From assembly GCA_030549495.1 (NCBI GenBank), contig JAUIRK010001051.1, positions 930,001 to 994,000 on the forward strand: a stretch of DNA of 64,000 nucleotides, written 5' to 3'. Under the pieces are notes generated by a model. It had not been told where the DNA came from. It searched no databases and worked only from the letters and a program-made list of their open reading frames with translations. This document shows, in pieces, positions 38,601 to 49,599 of the stretch (the first letter of the stretch is position 1; each line of letters opens with the position of its first letter). Source of the stretch: Nectonema munidae (lineage: Eukaryota > Nematomorpha > Nectonematoida > Nectonematidae). Made by a program: the position numbers and the translations under genes.

Positions 38601-41600
38601 CAAACTTTTTGAGAGATATTACTTTTCTAAAAAATATCGATTTGTATGTTTGAGCTCGTTTTCAAGGCAACGAACTTATCTTTTTTTAATTCAAATTGAA
38701 ATCAAACATGCGTCAACAAAGTAATACACACACAAGCGGTAACCGACTACCTCTCAACACTCAAACATAACAAGCTCATAAATATTCCTCCACCAAAAAT
38801 CGACACATATGAAGAAACATTATCAATTAAATTAAGACATGCACTTGCTCAACTTAGAGCCAACAAGTCACCATTGCTCCGCGAATATCTTCCCAAGATA
38901 AATCCAAAAACACTTACAAATCCACTCTGTCCAGTTTGCAGTCAACACCCACACAAAACTCATCATTTATTTAACTGCCCACATCCTTTCACGACACTCA
39001 AACCCCTTCACTTATGGTCAAAGCCATGCAAAATAGTAAACCTACTTACCTTGTGGGGAAACCCTTTTGCAGAAGCTTGGATCTGACTCATTTACATGTA
39101 TTATATATCATAAATAAATATATATTATTTCTAGCCATATGTAGAAGCCTGCAAAAAGCCAGCAGTACCTTATGGTGGATTTTTGCGGGTTGGCTGAAAT
39201 TACACTGTTTTATCGTGCTGCTGCTGCGAAAGTGTAACAGAATTCTACACTTTTCCCTGAGAGTATTTGCTTTTATGGAAATACTCTCTCAGTTTAAACA
39301 AAGCTTTGTTTTGAACCGATAGATTATACTCATATAAAGATAGTATAATCTAGGAGCTAACAACAACAACAACAGCTCGTTTTAAAATTTATAGCTGACC
39401 TACTAAATGTAAAATGTTTAGCTTGACACGTTTTAGCGCACTTGATACGTGTTTGTGCTGTTTCACTTTTTCCAACTATTCCTAGCTTTTTGAAATCTAC
39501 ATCGGAACTATTTTTCTAAAAAAAATTTTGCTGATTCTTTCTTCACGTTTAAACTAAGCCTTATTTTATGTTTGGCCTATTTTTTGATTTGAGGAAAAAC
39601 AAATGTTTGTAAACTTTGATTTATTACTTTTAACATTAATTCTTAAAAGATGAATCGCATTTAAGTCATCTTTTTTTCAATCTAAAATGAATAATGGAAT
39701 TGTAGCTTTTTTTTTAAATGAAATTTTATTCTGTTGCTTTCATCAACCATGTTTGATTATTTTTAGCCCTTTTCATAAAACTTATCCTTAATTTTTAAAT
39801 CAACGTTGGTATCCGAAAAGTAAAAATAACAAATCTGCATAACTATCAACAGAAATTTTAGAATTGCTAGATCCCTAATTTATATATTAATTATAACAAA
39901 AAAGTATTTATACATTTTAATTTTTATTTGCCGCTAGAACAATTGGGTAATAGAGATTCCTGAACCATTGGGTGCCACACAATTTCCCCTCAGCCCATTT
40001 GGTAGTATGCTATTTTATTTTCAAGCAGTTATAATAATAATAAAAAAACAATTCGATTTTTTTTAATAATAATACAAAAATAATTACTTAATTTATTTAT
40101 GTATGACAGTTTAAAATAAGTTTAGATTATATAGCTTTATATGTATATATGAGTTATTAATTGCTTACATTTTGATTGCATTTAACTTAACTCTAAGAAG
40201 ATACAATTTCTAAGAGAAAATTTTTAGAGAACAAAAAAGAGAATTATTTCGAGAACCAAATTGTTCTATAGCGTATTATTCTAGTACCAAATTGTTAGGA
40301 ACCAATTTGTCATTTGCGATTCTAATGATTTTACACTAATTTTTATTTGCCCAGACTTGCATATGCCCAAACCGAATACTCGTTGAAGATAAAGGCTCCT
40401 TCCTAAGCGATTTTATCCAAAAACTTTCACATGAATTGAAAGAAAGAAGCGTGAATCCGCTCATAAATAATAAGGCTATTAAAAAGTTATCATTATTTTG
40501 CATCTAACATTTGGTGGATCTAAAATTTCATGAAAAACAATTCGCTGAGCATATATTTTGCGACAATGACTTTATATTGTCTAAACTCAACTATATAATA
40601 ATAAAAAATTTTTTTTAGATCTTTCTTTTCTTTCTTACGATCGAATTTTTTGAGAGACAGTTTTTTAGAAAAAATGAGTCAATTTTTTGGAGTTTTGAAA
40701 TAATTTTTAACACCATCTAAGAAGCTTACAATTTTATCTTTAAAGAGTTTGCTATTGACGTACGAAATGTATCTTTTGCTTGCACGTTGTATCATCGCAG
40801 GTAGTTAATTAATTTTCTGTTTGAACATTTATCCTTATGTTCTCCTCGTAACGTGTCTAACTTCCCATGAATTCGCGTCGTCTTCTGATGGAGTCCATCA
40901 TTGTGCGGGTGGGTGGGACTTGTGAGTGTAACGAGGAGAAAATAAGAGTGAGGGCCTGTGCGTGGCTGTCCTTTATATAGTAGAGGATGCTCCGGAAGCT
41001 TGATCCCAGTTTCCATTGGCCAGGCAGTTAGCACACTTGGTGCTAACGAGGGGGCGTAGCCCGTGCATGCCGTCCAGTTTCTTCAACCAATGAGGGAGTC
41101 CGCTGGGGCAGTCGATAGGGTCTATCTTTGTGGCATTGTTTTGACCTTGCGCAGGACCTGCTGGTTTGAATCTGGCCATTCGCCTGGAGGTAGTTCTTTC
41201 GAATGCGAGCGGTCTTTATGTTCTTCGTAGAAGTCCAACAACGCCCCAGGGTGCGCCGGGACAAAGAATCTTTGGTCGCCAATCGCCACTGTTAGTGATC
41301 CGTCCATTTGGAAGAACAGGGTTGGTTCTTCCTCCAGCGGGATCGGGGCTGGGAGGAGAACGTCCAGGGGGGGGGGGGGGGGAGGGATCTCCGCTTCCCC
41401 TGGTCGTACCCATATGGGTTGGCCGTCCCTGATGTCGATCTGGGTCTGGACCAGCCTGCACGGATGGGTCGCCTCAATGGCTGGAGCAGCGGTGGATATA
41501 GGGGGTGATCGCACCAGGATGGGCTGTCCTTCTGATACCATGATGAAAGACTGGACCAGTCTTCCGGGAGGGGGTACCAGGGCTCCTGGAGTGAAACCCA

Positions 41601-44600
41601 AGTCCTCCAGAAAGCCACATTCAGAGACCCTGAATACTGGGTGGCCGGCCGCGGGATCCGTGGGTATTTTTTGTACGAGGCTTTCTTGTGGTGAGACAGG
41701 CAACGCGAAAGAGGGTGTGGGAGGAGCTCCCATTTCTGAGGGGAAGTAATCTTCCTGAGGCGAGATCGTAACGGTGGCAAGAGGAAGGTGACCCGATGTC
41801 TCTGGCGACGCGGGTGGAGACACGGAGGGCGTGGGAGGAACTCCCAGGTCCGGAGAAACGGGCTCCTGCACTGATGGTGTCATGGGAGCGTGAGAGAGTG
41901 AATCACTGCTTGATCTGTGTAGTGGAGAAATAGGCGCATGCCTGGGAATCCAGAGTGCCTCAGGTGGTAAAGCTTCTGCCGGGGATCCGGGCAGGGATAG
42001 GCAAGGTGTCCTGGGGGCGCCTAAATCATCCAAGCTAGAGGACCCGGCGGGGCTTGTCCTAGGAGGAGTCCTAGTCAGGCCGTGATCCAAAGGAAGGGCG
42101 AGCGGCGGGGGAGAGCGCCAACGCCTAGGTCTTCGGCTGGGATCTGGCGTGGAGGAGCTGGGGTGTCCGTAACCCATCGGGTGGTCCTCCGATGGGTGGA
42201 TCTCCAGCAGGCGATCTCCTGCCGGGAAGTCTGCCTGGATCAGGGGGGTGGGGACGCCCATTGTGCCAAGATCCTACCCCTCGGGGGGGGAGGTCGCATT
42301 TGGGTGCCCGTACCCCACGGGAAAGTCATCGCGGGGCCCCGGTTGCCAAGCGGGCGGGATTACGAAAGAAGTCTGAAGGGACCCCTCAGGGGAGGGAGAG
42401 GGAGACGAGGCCGGGCCACAGCGTAGGACCAGCCAGTTCCTTCCCCTCGGGAAGGCCGAGGCCCGCCTACTTCTTCCTTGTCTGACCAGCGGATGCTCGA
42501 AATCATCCTCGACCCCGAGGGGCGGGGGAGCGACGGGTTCGAGCTGCGGATGCAGGAGGGGGTGCTGCCAGTCCGGTGATACCCGCTATAGAAAGCAGGG
42601 AAGGGGTTTGGTGATGGACATTAGTCCAAGTTGACTGGGCAGCTACACAATGGGTGCGGAGCATACCGTTGAGTAGGGAGAGGTCCTCCATTGGGAGCGA
42701 GGGAATGAATGGGCGGAGTGTTTCCAAATAAAACATCATGACCTCGTCCTTAATGTTGAGGTCCTTATTTTTGGATAATTCCATTATTACCCCTACACGA
42801 CGGTCGGCCAAGAGGTCAGGGGCAGTAGAGTACACGTTGGGGTCGACATGGTCCGCCGTGGCGTAGCCATCCTGAAGCGAGCCCGAAGGATGTGCACTTA
42901 CGTGAGAGAACACTGAAGCTGGGGTCAAGCCTGCCAACGGGGCAGCCTGGCCACCAGCTGAAGAAGGTAATGCCGAGGAGGAGGAAGGAATGAGATGTGC
43001 AGCCCAGGAGGGATTCGCACTGGGAGGAGACATACTCATTGAGAGAGTGAGAATTGAGGAAGCTGTTGCAGGACCTGCAGAGGAAGGAACTTCCTGGATG
43101 GTGGTTTGATCACGGAGCGCTTGGAGGTCATGCTCCATGCCTCCAAAGCGGTCTTCCATTCCACCAAAACGCGTCTCCATACGCCGTAATTGGGAAGTAA
43201 TGGAGGAGAGCGTCTGATTGAAATCTGGCAAATTCACCGTAACTGGTAAAGTTTGGATTGTGGGAGATGCTGAAGTCATAGGGGACGAAGATGTCCGGGC
43301 CATAGTAGATGTTAAAAGGATAAAGTGAGCAAAAAAAGCGTGGATTGAGTGACTTGTGAGTGTAACGAGGAGAAAATAAGATATATCGTGTCTTGGTTAA
43401 CTCTTTACGTAGGCTTGTTATGTCACCAATTATTGAGTGTTTACAACCATAAATACTTACATGGTATACAATGCTAAATCATCACCCTCATTTGATCTCA
43501 TCCATCACTTTTGTATTGGACTTGCATCACTTTCTCTTTATATTCCAAATTAATGTGTACACTTTTTTTTATATATATATATATAATCAATTTTCTGGAT
43601 CACGCATCAGGTTGCTACGGGTGGAGGGCCTTTTCAGGCATCAAGTTGCTTAGCGTTATTCGATTATCATTTAATAATTAAATAAACTCAAAATGAGTCC
43701 TATTTCTTGTGAAAGGTAGAAATGGAGGTGATGTTTATAATTCCAAAATTTACCAAGATCCATATGAGGTCTAAGGGTTGCTAAACAAGTTACTTAATTC
43801 AGAGCCTCATTTGAGACTGGAATCCTTAGCAACTCGACTGCTTTTATTTAAATCATTGTCTTCGCAGAACACTAGTGGTGCTTCATAAGCTCTAGCAAGA
43901 ATAAACCGAAACTTTGTTAGATTTCTGTAATGGAACCTTCGTTGCTCATAGTTTGATACAAGCGATGTAATTATGCTTTCTCTATGCAAAAGTCTCGTGG
44001 TGCCTTTATATTGGTTGATTCTTTTAAAATGGCGCTAACTTTTATAACAAATTCACTAACCACATTTTGATTACTGCAGAATTAATTTATTCTATTCATA
44101 TTCTGAATTTTTGATTTTCACAAGGTTGAGCGTTTGGTGAATGATGCTATTTCACATGGCGCAAACTGTGTACTTGGCCAAAGCTTCTCAGCAGATGGAA
44201 GAACTTTTGAACCAACTGTTTTAAGTGGTATTGACTCAAACATGCTAATTTCTCACGAAGAAATATTTGGGCCAGTCTTTGCGATTCGTTCGTATGCTTT
44301 TTAAATACGCTTTCCTGTGTACCTATTTTGTTTGTGTGATAGATTCAAGACGATTGAAGAGGTAGAAACCATAGCAAATACTACGGAATTTGGACTTTCA
44401 AGTAATTTAACATGCAATTTTATGTTTTATTCCTTGACAGTACTATTTTTATGTTATACTCCAGAGAACGATTTACGTACACAACACTTTCCTATGGGGG
44501 GGGGGGGGGTCAAATTTTATAAACCGAAGTGATGCTTCTGCAAAAAATATACGATGCCCGTCGTTCGTCATACATAATAAAATTTTTGTTGAAGAAACAA

Positions 44601-45782
44601 AAAATAAATCATAATTTTAGAGCAACGTGATATTATTTTTATTTTCTATATATTTAAAAAAAATCTAAGCAGAGAATTCCTTAGGATACACATCCACTGA
44701 AATATGGCAAAAGTTTTTTCTTAAAAATGGCATTATACTTATTCATTTTTGAACTTATACTTATTGATTACTATTGAAACAATTTGAAAGCTTTACCTAT
44801 TAAAATATATTGAGTTATATTTAATAGTAATTCGAAAACTTTGATTTATTTCATACAAAAACAATGGAAAAATATGGTCATTAATTAACATATTTTGCAA
44901 TACTCACATTTTGACTCAAGCTCATGTGTAATGGTGATTTGACTCACGTTATATTCCTCGGTTGGGAGAGTTGTCTCAACAAGTTTAATTTTTTATTGTA
45001 CTTGTGAGTCAAGTCAAAAGATATTATTGTAAATTTGGTAAAAAGGGGTTAAATTTTCCCCGTTTTTTACAGATTTTTTCGGATACAGTAGAGTCTTGTT
45101 CTGACTAAGTTCAGGGACCGATTTAAAAACTTCGAGATAAGTAAATTTAGGGACAACTGAACGAGGCCATTTTTCAATGCAGGATGTTCATGATGAAGGG
45201 AAGTTAGAAAGATTCGTCAGGAAATTGAGGCCTGACTTTCGCAAGAGTGGGCTATATTGTGTTAAATGTGAAACAAAAAACTATTGCCATCTGTAGTATT
45301 TCAAAGAAAGAGAGAACTTTTTTAAATAACACAAAAACGTAATAAGATAAGGAGTAAATGTCTTCAGGATTAATTTTGAATTGGGAAATTAAGGATATTC
45401 TCGTTTAATTTTCGTTATTGCTATCGCTTTCGTTAAAAAGTACAGAAATAGAAATGAATTTTAAGCAAAATGAAATGTAAAAATTCGTTCTGTCTATGCA
45501 CAAAGGACGATAGGTCGGCCGTATAAAAAGTTTCACATCTTTAGCCTACACGACACAAATACGTTGCTTTCTTTAGGCTACGCGTATACCACAAGTCTAT
45601 CACTGATTCAAAGACTCGTGCAGAGCATTGAAGTTGGGATTTTGGGAATTAATGAAGCGACTGTTTCAACGGTGGAAGCGCCATTTTGTGGGATCAAGGA
45701 GTCTGGCATTGGGATTGAAGGCTCGCATTTCGGCATTGAAGAATATTTGAACGTCAAGTATGTGTGCTTAGGAAATGCTTGA
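29538..45782 (+). CDS. ALDH5A1: Succinate-semialdehyde dehydrogenase gene (ten exons)
   Basis: This gene encodes the NAD(P)-dependent enzyme that oxidises succinic semialdehyde to succinate, the last step of the GABA shunt, in the mitochondrial matrix. Coding exons: 29538-29671, 30939-31068, 31125-31208, 34701-34988, 35479-35622, 37654-37797, 40355-40485 (end uncertain), 44125-44291, 44343-44401, 45577-45782. Introns follow GT-AG and phases agree except at exon 7. The N-terminus is basic and serine-rich (KRSIPKSMNSVRHFSS), as in a presequence. Family blocks: [53 protein letters not shown] (catalytic Glu), SGQTCICPN (catalytic Cys, spanning exons 6-7), HEEIFGPV and EYLNVKYVC. The total is about 495 codons, near normal. 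Odd points: exon 7 lacks about ten conserved residues, and PFGG reads PFCG. Confidence 0.9.
30735..30840 (-). repeat. Solitary unit of the 61.5-kb tandem repeat
   Basis: The minus strand matches the unit at 61921-61990 closely: ATAAATCAATTTTTTGACAG, GTTTGATTGATTTT, then CACCACTGAATTCA. It sits in Ssadh intron 1. Confidence 0.65.
30939..31068 (+). CDS. ALDH5A1: Ssadh exon 2
   Basis: Acceptor TTATTTTAG; encodes SFCVSNPINGEEISRVPDLS followed by PRDVEASISSSLQAFHSWKN, matching the family's V-x-x-P-x-x-G start and the A-F-x-x-W helix. Donor AAA|GTAGGC in phase 0. Confidence 0.9.
31125..31208 (+). CDS. ALDH5A1: Ssadh exon 3
   Basis: 28 codons: QRCLTLLKWANLIVEHEEEI followed by AQLIHLEN, matching RSxLLRKWxxL...ExLAxxIxxEN. 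The intron before it is only 56 bp. Confidence 0.88.
31373..31845 (+). repeat. 475-bp SINE-containing repeat module, copy 2
   Basis: Inverted partner of 23788-24264. The SINE proper runs about 31638-31788 (+ strand) with head GGGGCGTGGGTAACGTTGG and a shortened tail. The preceding 260 bp are shared only with copy 1. It lies in Ssadh intron 3. Confidence 0.7.
31954..34028 (-). mobile_element. Decayed piggyBac element of the PGBD2/3 type, near full length
   Basis: TTAA occurs at both proposed borders (31950-31953 and 34029-34032). Both ends then carry a TTAC...TTCC...GGAACAT arrangement in inverted orientation. On the minus strand the transposase blocks follow in order with frame breaks. First an acidic N-terminus (DLEYFSNDFEEEFDPAGEIE), then SLEELQIFIGIVLLSEYHIL and ISRNRYLKIKKYLHFADN, then RHSAKMLIKGKPIRFGYKIW and CLCSSDGYPYYLQIYQGK. 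Last come LADMNTCACGTIIKNRIGG, GGVDLLDR and ESYRPNIKGKKWYWPLF. The stretch between YQGK and LADMNT, which carries the second acidic residue in relatives, appears deleted. It fills most of Ssadh intron 3. Confidence 0.75.
34701..34988 (+). CDS. ALDH5A1: Ssadh exon 4
   Basis: 96 codons starting GKSVKEALAEV and containing the cofactor-binding block [20 protein letters not shown] and [12 protein letters not shown]. The Asn of PWNFP, which holds the substrate oxyanion in this superfamily, is present. Phase 0 at both ends. Confidence 0.95.
35479..35622 (+). CDS. ALDH5A1: Ssadh exon 5
   Basis: 48 codons: LGKKAGFIPGLFNVLTAGPA then the cofactor loop [11 protein letters not shown]. Phase 0 at both ends. 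Confidence 0.93.
37299..37424 (+). repeat. tRNA-derived SINE copy
   Basis: GGGCGTGAGTAAGGCTGGTT, GGGTTCGATCCCGCATC and CAAGCGTCGCAATTGTG. About 20 bp between the A and B boxes are missing, as in several other copies. It lies in Ssadh intron 5. Confidence 0.75.
37654..37797 (+). CDS. ALDH5A1: Ssadh exon 6
   Basis: 48 codons: [48 protein letters not shown]. It holds the general-base glutamate (MELGG). Phase 0 at both ends. Confidence 0.93.
38195..38475 (+). mobile_element. LINE 3'-end fragment, (ATT)n tail
   Basis: The + strand reads KGEFIKKAFELQNFGKRKVR followed by PKITWKVVVEKDGRK, the G-K-x-K-x-R-P-K-I-T-W LINE C-terminus. It ends in TTATATTATTATTATTAC. The same family, in the opposite orientation, is at 48300-48605. 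It lies in Ssadh intron 6. Confidence 0.6.
38663..39373 (+). mobile_element. 5'-truncated LINE 3' end with target duplication
   Basis: The + strand frame ending at 39086 encodes LRHALAQLRANKSPLLREYL, then CPVCSQHPHKTHHLFNCPHP and LHLWSKPCKIVNLLTLWGNP. The C-x2-C-x7-H-x4-C knuckle followed by L-W-x-x-P is the C-terminal mark of Jockey-type LINEs. A non-coding 3' part follows and ends in ACAACAACAACAAC. AGCTCGTTTT stands on both sides (38653-38662 and 39374-39383), a 10-bp target duplication. It lies in Ssadh intron 6. Confidence 0.7.
40355..40485 (+). CDS. ALDH5A1: Ssadh exon 7 (aberrant)
   Basis: Acceptor GCCCAG, then TCICPNRILVEDKGSFLSDF, IQKLSHELKERS, VNPLINNKAIKK. The active-site Cys is present. 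Between KERS and NPLIN about ten residues are absent that the family fills with LRVGNGFEEGTTQG-like sequence. The natural end (AAA AA|GTTATC at 40485) leaves two extra bases, whereas exon 8 starts in phase 0. An A5 run here would be A6 in a matching frame. An alternative donor at 40451 (AGC|GTGAAT) would join in phase 0 but drop the conserved NPLIN block. Confidence 0.7.
40834..40947. repeat. Inverted repeat at the low-coordinate end of the GC-rich element
   Basis: CTTATGTTCTCCTCGTAACG (from 40834) is the approximate reverse complement of the 31-bp terminal repeat at 40917-40947, with a spacer of about 60 bp. About 17 of 19 bases in the core agree. Confidence 0.5.
40917..43381 (-). mobile_element. 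GC-rich gag-like element with short terminal direct repeats, family not assigned
   Basis: This block is strikingly GC-rich in an AT-rich window. Its edges are a perfect 31-bp direct repeat (40917-40947 and 43351-43381; starts GACTTGTGAGTGTAACG). On the minus strand two long frames stand open, 43303-42503 (266 codons) and 42261-41122 (379 codons), so it looks little damaged. The first starts MARTSSSP and has a short helical repeat (METRFGGMEDRFGGMEHD), a possible coiled coil, as in small Gag-like proteins. The second is proline-rich with internal repeats (LGVPPTPS/MGAPPTPS; DGQPIWVR/EGQPILVR). No reverse transcriptase is visible, so if it is an LTR-type element it is non-autonomous. It sits antisense in Ssadh intron 7. 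A domesticated or novel gene is an alternative. Confidence 0.5.
40972..40977 (-). promoter_or_regulatory. TATA box in the 3' part of the GC-rich element
   Basis: CTACTATATAAAGG on the minus strand. Thirty bases downstream begins the 31-bp repeat (CTTATTTTCTCC...), which is the normal TATA-to-start distance. The repeat therefore looks like the transcribed R-like part. Confidence 0.45.
43937..44010 (+). repeat. Eroded SINE 3' fragment
   Basis: CTCATAGTTTGATACAAGCG, ATTATGC, then TCTCGTGGTGCCTTTA follow the 3' half of the SINE family with many substitutions. It lies in Ssadh intron 7. Confidence 0.45.
44125..44291 (+). CDS. ALDH5A1: Ssadh exon 8
   Basis: VERLVNDAISHGANCVLGQS, GRTFEPTVLSGIDSNMLISH, EEIFGPVFAIRS: the E-E-x-F-G-P cofactor-ribose block is intact. 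It ends after two bases of the codon shared with exon 9. Confidence 0.93.
44343..44401 (+). CDS. ALDH5A1: Ssadh exon 9
   Basis: 59 bases: SFKTIEEVETIANTTEFGLS. The preceding intron is only 51 bp (44292-44342). It ends after one base of a codon (TCA A|GTAATT). Confidence 0.9.
45083..45180. mobile_element. Possible pogo/Tigger-like terminus
   Basis: ACAGTAGAGTCTTGTTCTGA, then AAGTTCAGGGACCGATTTAA and GGGACAACTGAACGAGG resemble the CAGTAGAxTCTCGTTxTAACGAAGT...GGGACC style. No opposite end was found. It lies in Ssadh intron 9. Confidence 0.3.
45577..45782 (+). CDS. ALDH5A1: Ssadh exon 10 with stop codon
   Basis: YAYTTSLSLIQRLVQSIEVG, ILGINEATVSTVEAPFCGIK, ESGIGIEGSHFGIEEYLNVK, YVCLGNA stop. This matches the SSADH ending EVGMVGVNEGLIS..CPFGGxKxSGxGxEGxxxGIxEYLxxKYVC. 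Family PFGG is PFCG here, and GREG is GIEG. Confidence 0.93.
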
Positions 45783-45833
45783 GACTTCATTCAAAAGTAT
45801 AGCAGTCGATATTTACTTGTTTTTTTTAATTTA

Positions 45834-45839
45834 AATAAA
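45834..45839 (+). terminator. Ssadh poly(A) signal
   Basis: AATAAA, 52 bases after the stop codon and followed by a GT/T-rich stretch; the first such hexamer downstream. Confidence 0.6.
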
Positions 45840-47654
<1,815 letters not shown>

Positions 47655-48299
47655 ATATATGTATAAAATAAAATTTTAATGTTTTCCAAATTAATGTGTG
47701 TTAAGAGAAGTGAACATTTTGAATAAGTACAAAAGAGGAATATTTACTGTGTGCATAGCCAGGCGTGCGCGTATTTTCTTTCGTCTGTTCGTTTTTCGAA
47801 ATAGTTCGTGTTTTAACCTTGAATTTCATTCGTACTCTTTATTTTTTGCATGTATTCTTTCGATAAGAGTTTTAGAGTAAATCATTTTGTTTTTTCGATT
47901 TATTTATCTTATCTAATTCATAATTAAGTTCTCGCATACAGACAATACTTTTAGTTTAACTCTGTTCTTCCTAATCTTTCTTTCACCGACCTACACATTT
48001 GCTCAAATTCAAGTGGTGGCCCTTGTTATATCTTTTTGTGTTATTTCACTTTTTAAATCAGTAATATACAATAAATGTATATATATGTATTCATCTCAAA
48101 CGCGGAAAACTGAATAACCAAGTGTAGTAAACCTATATCAAAGTCCATAATATTTTTATTACTCCTAGAAATACAATAAATTTTGGCATCCAAGCCAAAC
48201 CCCTCCTCCAGTCCGTCCTCTTGATACGTCAGTCTTTGGGACCGAAGTTTGGATCTTCCTTAGAATAAGAAATACTGTTCTAAAGCAATCCACTACAAT

Positions 48300-48605
48300 A
48301 ATATTCAAATTAATAATAATAATTAATGATTATCGCTTTTACGCCCACTTTCTCAGCAAGCTAGGGTCTAGCCGCTTTCACAAATATGAATTAGTATTTC
48401 TTCAATTTTACATTTCCAAGTTTCTCCATTTTGCTCGTCGCCTAATTTTAAATTCCTTCAACTACTTCTTTCCATGTTATTTTTGGTCTAACCTTACCCT
48501 TACCCATATTTTGTAATTCATAAGCCTTTTTGATAAACTCTCCTTTTGATCTCCCATTTAAATGGCCAAACATTCTTAGCCTTTGCCTCTCTAAGATACC
48601 ATTTA
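48300..48605 (-). mobile_element. LINE 3'-end fragment, (ATT)n tail
   Basis: The minus strand reads RLRMFGHLNGRSKGEFIKKA, YELQNMGKGKVRPKITWKEV, VE: the LINE C-terminal G-x-x-R-P-K-I-T-W-K-E-V block. Then the non-coding TGAGAAAGTGGGCGTAAAAG and an ATTATTATTA tail (about 48310-48325). Same family as 38195-38475. Confidence 0.65.
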
Positions 48606-49081
48606 TCTCATTTACTTGACAAATTTCTTATTTTCTCATTTCTTATTCTGGATTTTGAACTAAAATTAGACATAATTCTGAACATTCTCATTTCTGTTGT
48701 ATTTAATTACTTTTCTCGCCTTCTTTCAATCCTCAACTTTGAAAACTATATACTAAATCTCATCTTATACAACTTTTATATACCTCTTAAATTTAGAGAG
48801 AGTAATACTGCGTAAAGGTTTAAATTTATTCTAGCCCAGACTTATTGAATTCCCTACACTAACTACCCTATCTACGATTATATTCATAACTATGGATACT
48901 TTTTAAATTAAAAAGTAAAATTTATTTTTCGCTAGGCATCTTTAGAGTTAGGATCTTTAGTCTTTAGAATTGGTTGCAAACTTCTAATAAATATTAGAAT
49001 TCATGAAATGATTCAGACATGAGAAAAATTGGGAAAGCTCTAGGTGTTTCACTAAAGGTTTGTAATTTAGTGTGTCCACTT

Positions 49082-49420
49082 TAAGGTTTTTTTTCTTTCC
49101 CCGGGGAAAGAGGACCTTGTAATTTTTGAAAATTTTCCCGGGAAAAAAAAAGGTTTTTTTTTTTAAAAAAAATTTTAAAAAAAAAATTTAAAATTTTATA
49201 AAATATTTTTTTTAAAAAAAATTAAATAAAAAAAAAAATTTTTTAAAAAAAATATATAAAAAAAAATAGAGGGTTAATTATTTTTTTTTTTGTTTTTTTT
49301 TTTTTTTAAAAAAAAACATTTAAAAAAAACACTTTTTTTTAAAAAAATGGTTTTTTGTTTTTTTTTTTTTTTTTTTATTAATTTTTTTTTTTTGCGTCTT
49401 TTTTTTTTTTTTTTAAATAA

Positions 49421-49493
<73 letters not shown>

Positions 49494-49506
49494 TTTTTTA
49501 AATTTT

Positions 49507-49565
<59 letters not shown>

Positions 49566-49582
49566 TGGGGGGGGGGGGGGGG
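49082..49582. repeat. T/A homopolymer block ending in a G run, possibly artefactual
   Basis: About 500 bp made almost only of T and A runs, including two stretches of about 60 T, then TTTTG and a G18 run. It starts with CCCCGGGGAAAG and CCCGGGAAAA words unlike the neighbourhood. It looks more like low-quality consensus than biological sequence. Confidence 0.7.
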
Positions 49583-49599
49583 TTTGTATGGCATGAAAA

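Noticed and set aside
41166-42485. Several plus-strand and alternative minus-strand frames
   Set aside because: GC-rich sequence has few stops; the two long minus-strand frames with M starts and internal amino-acid repeats are preferred.
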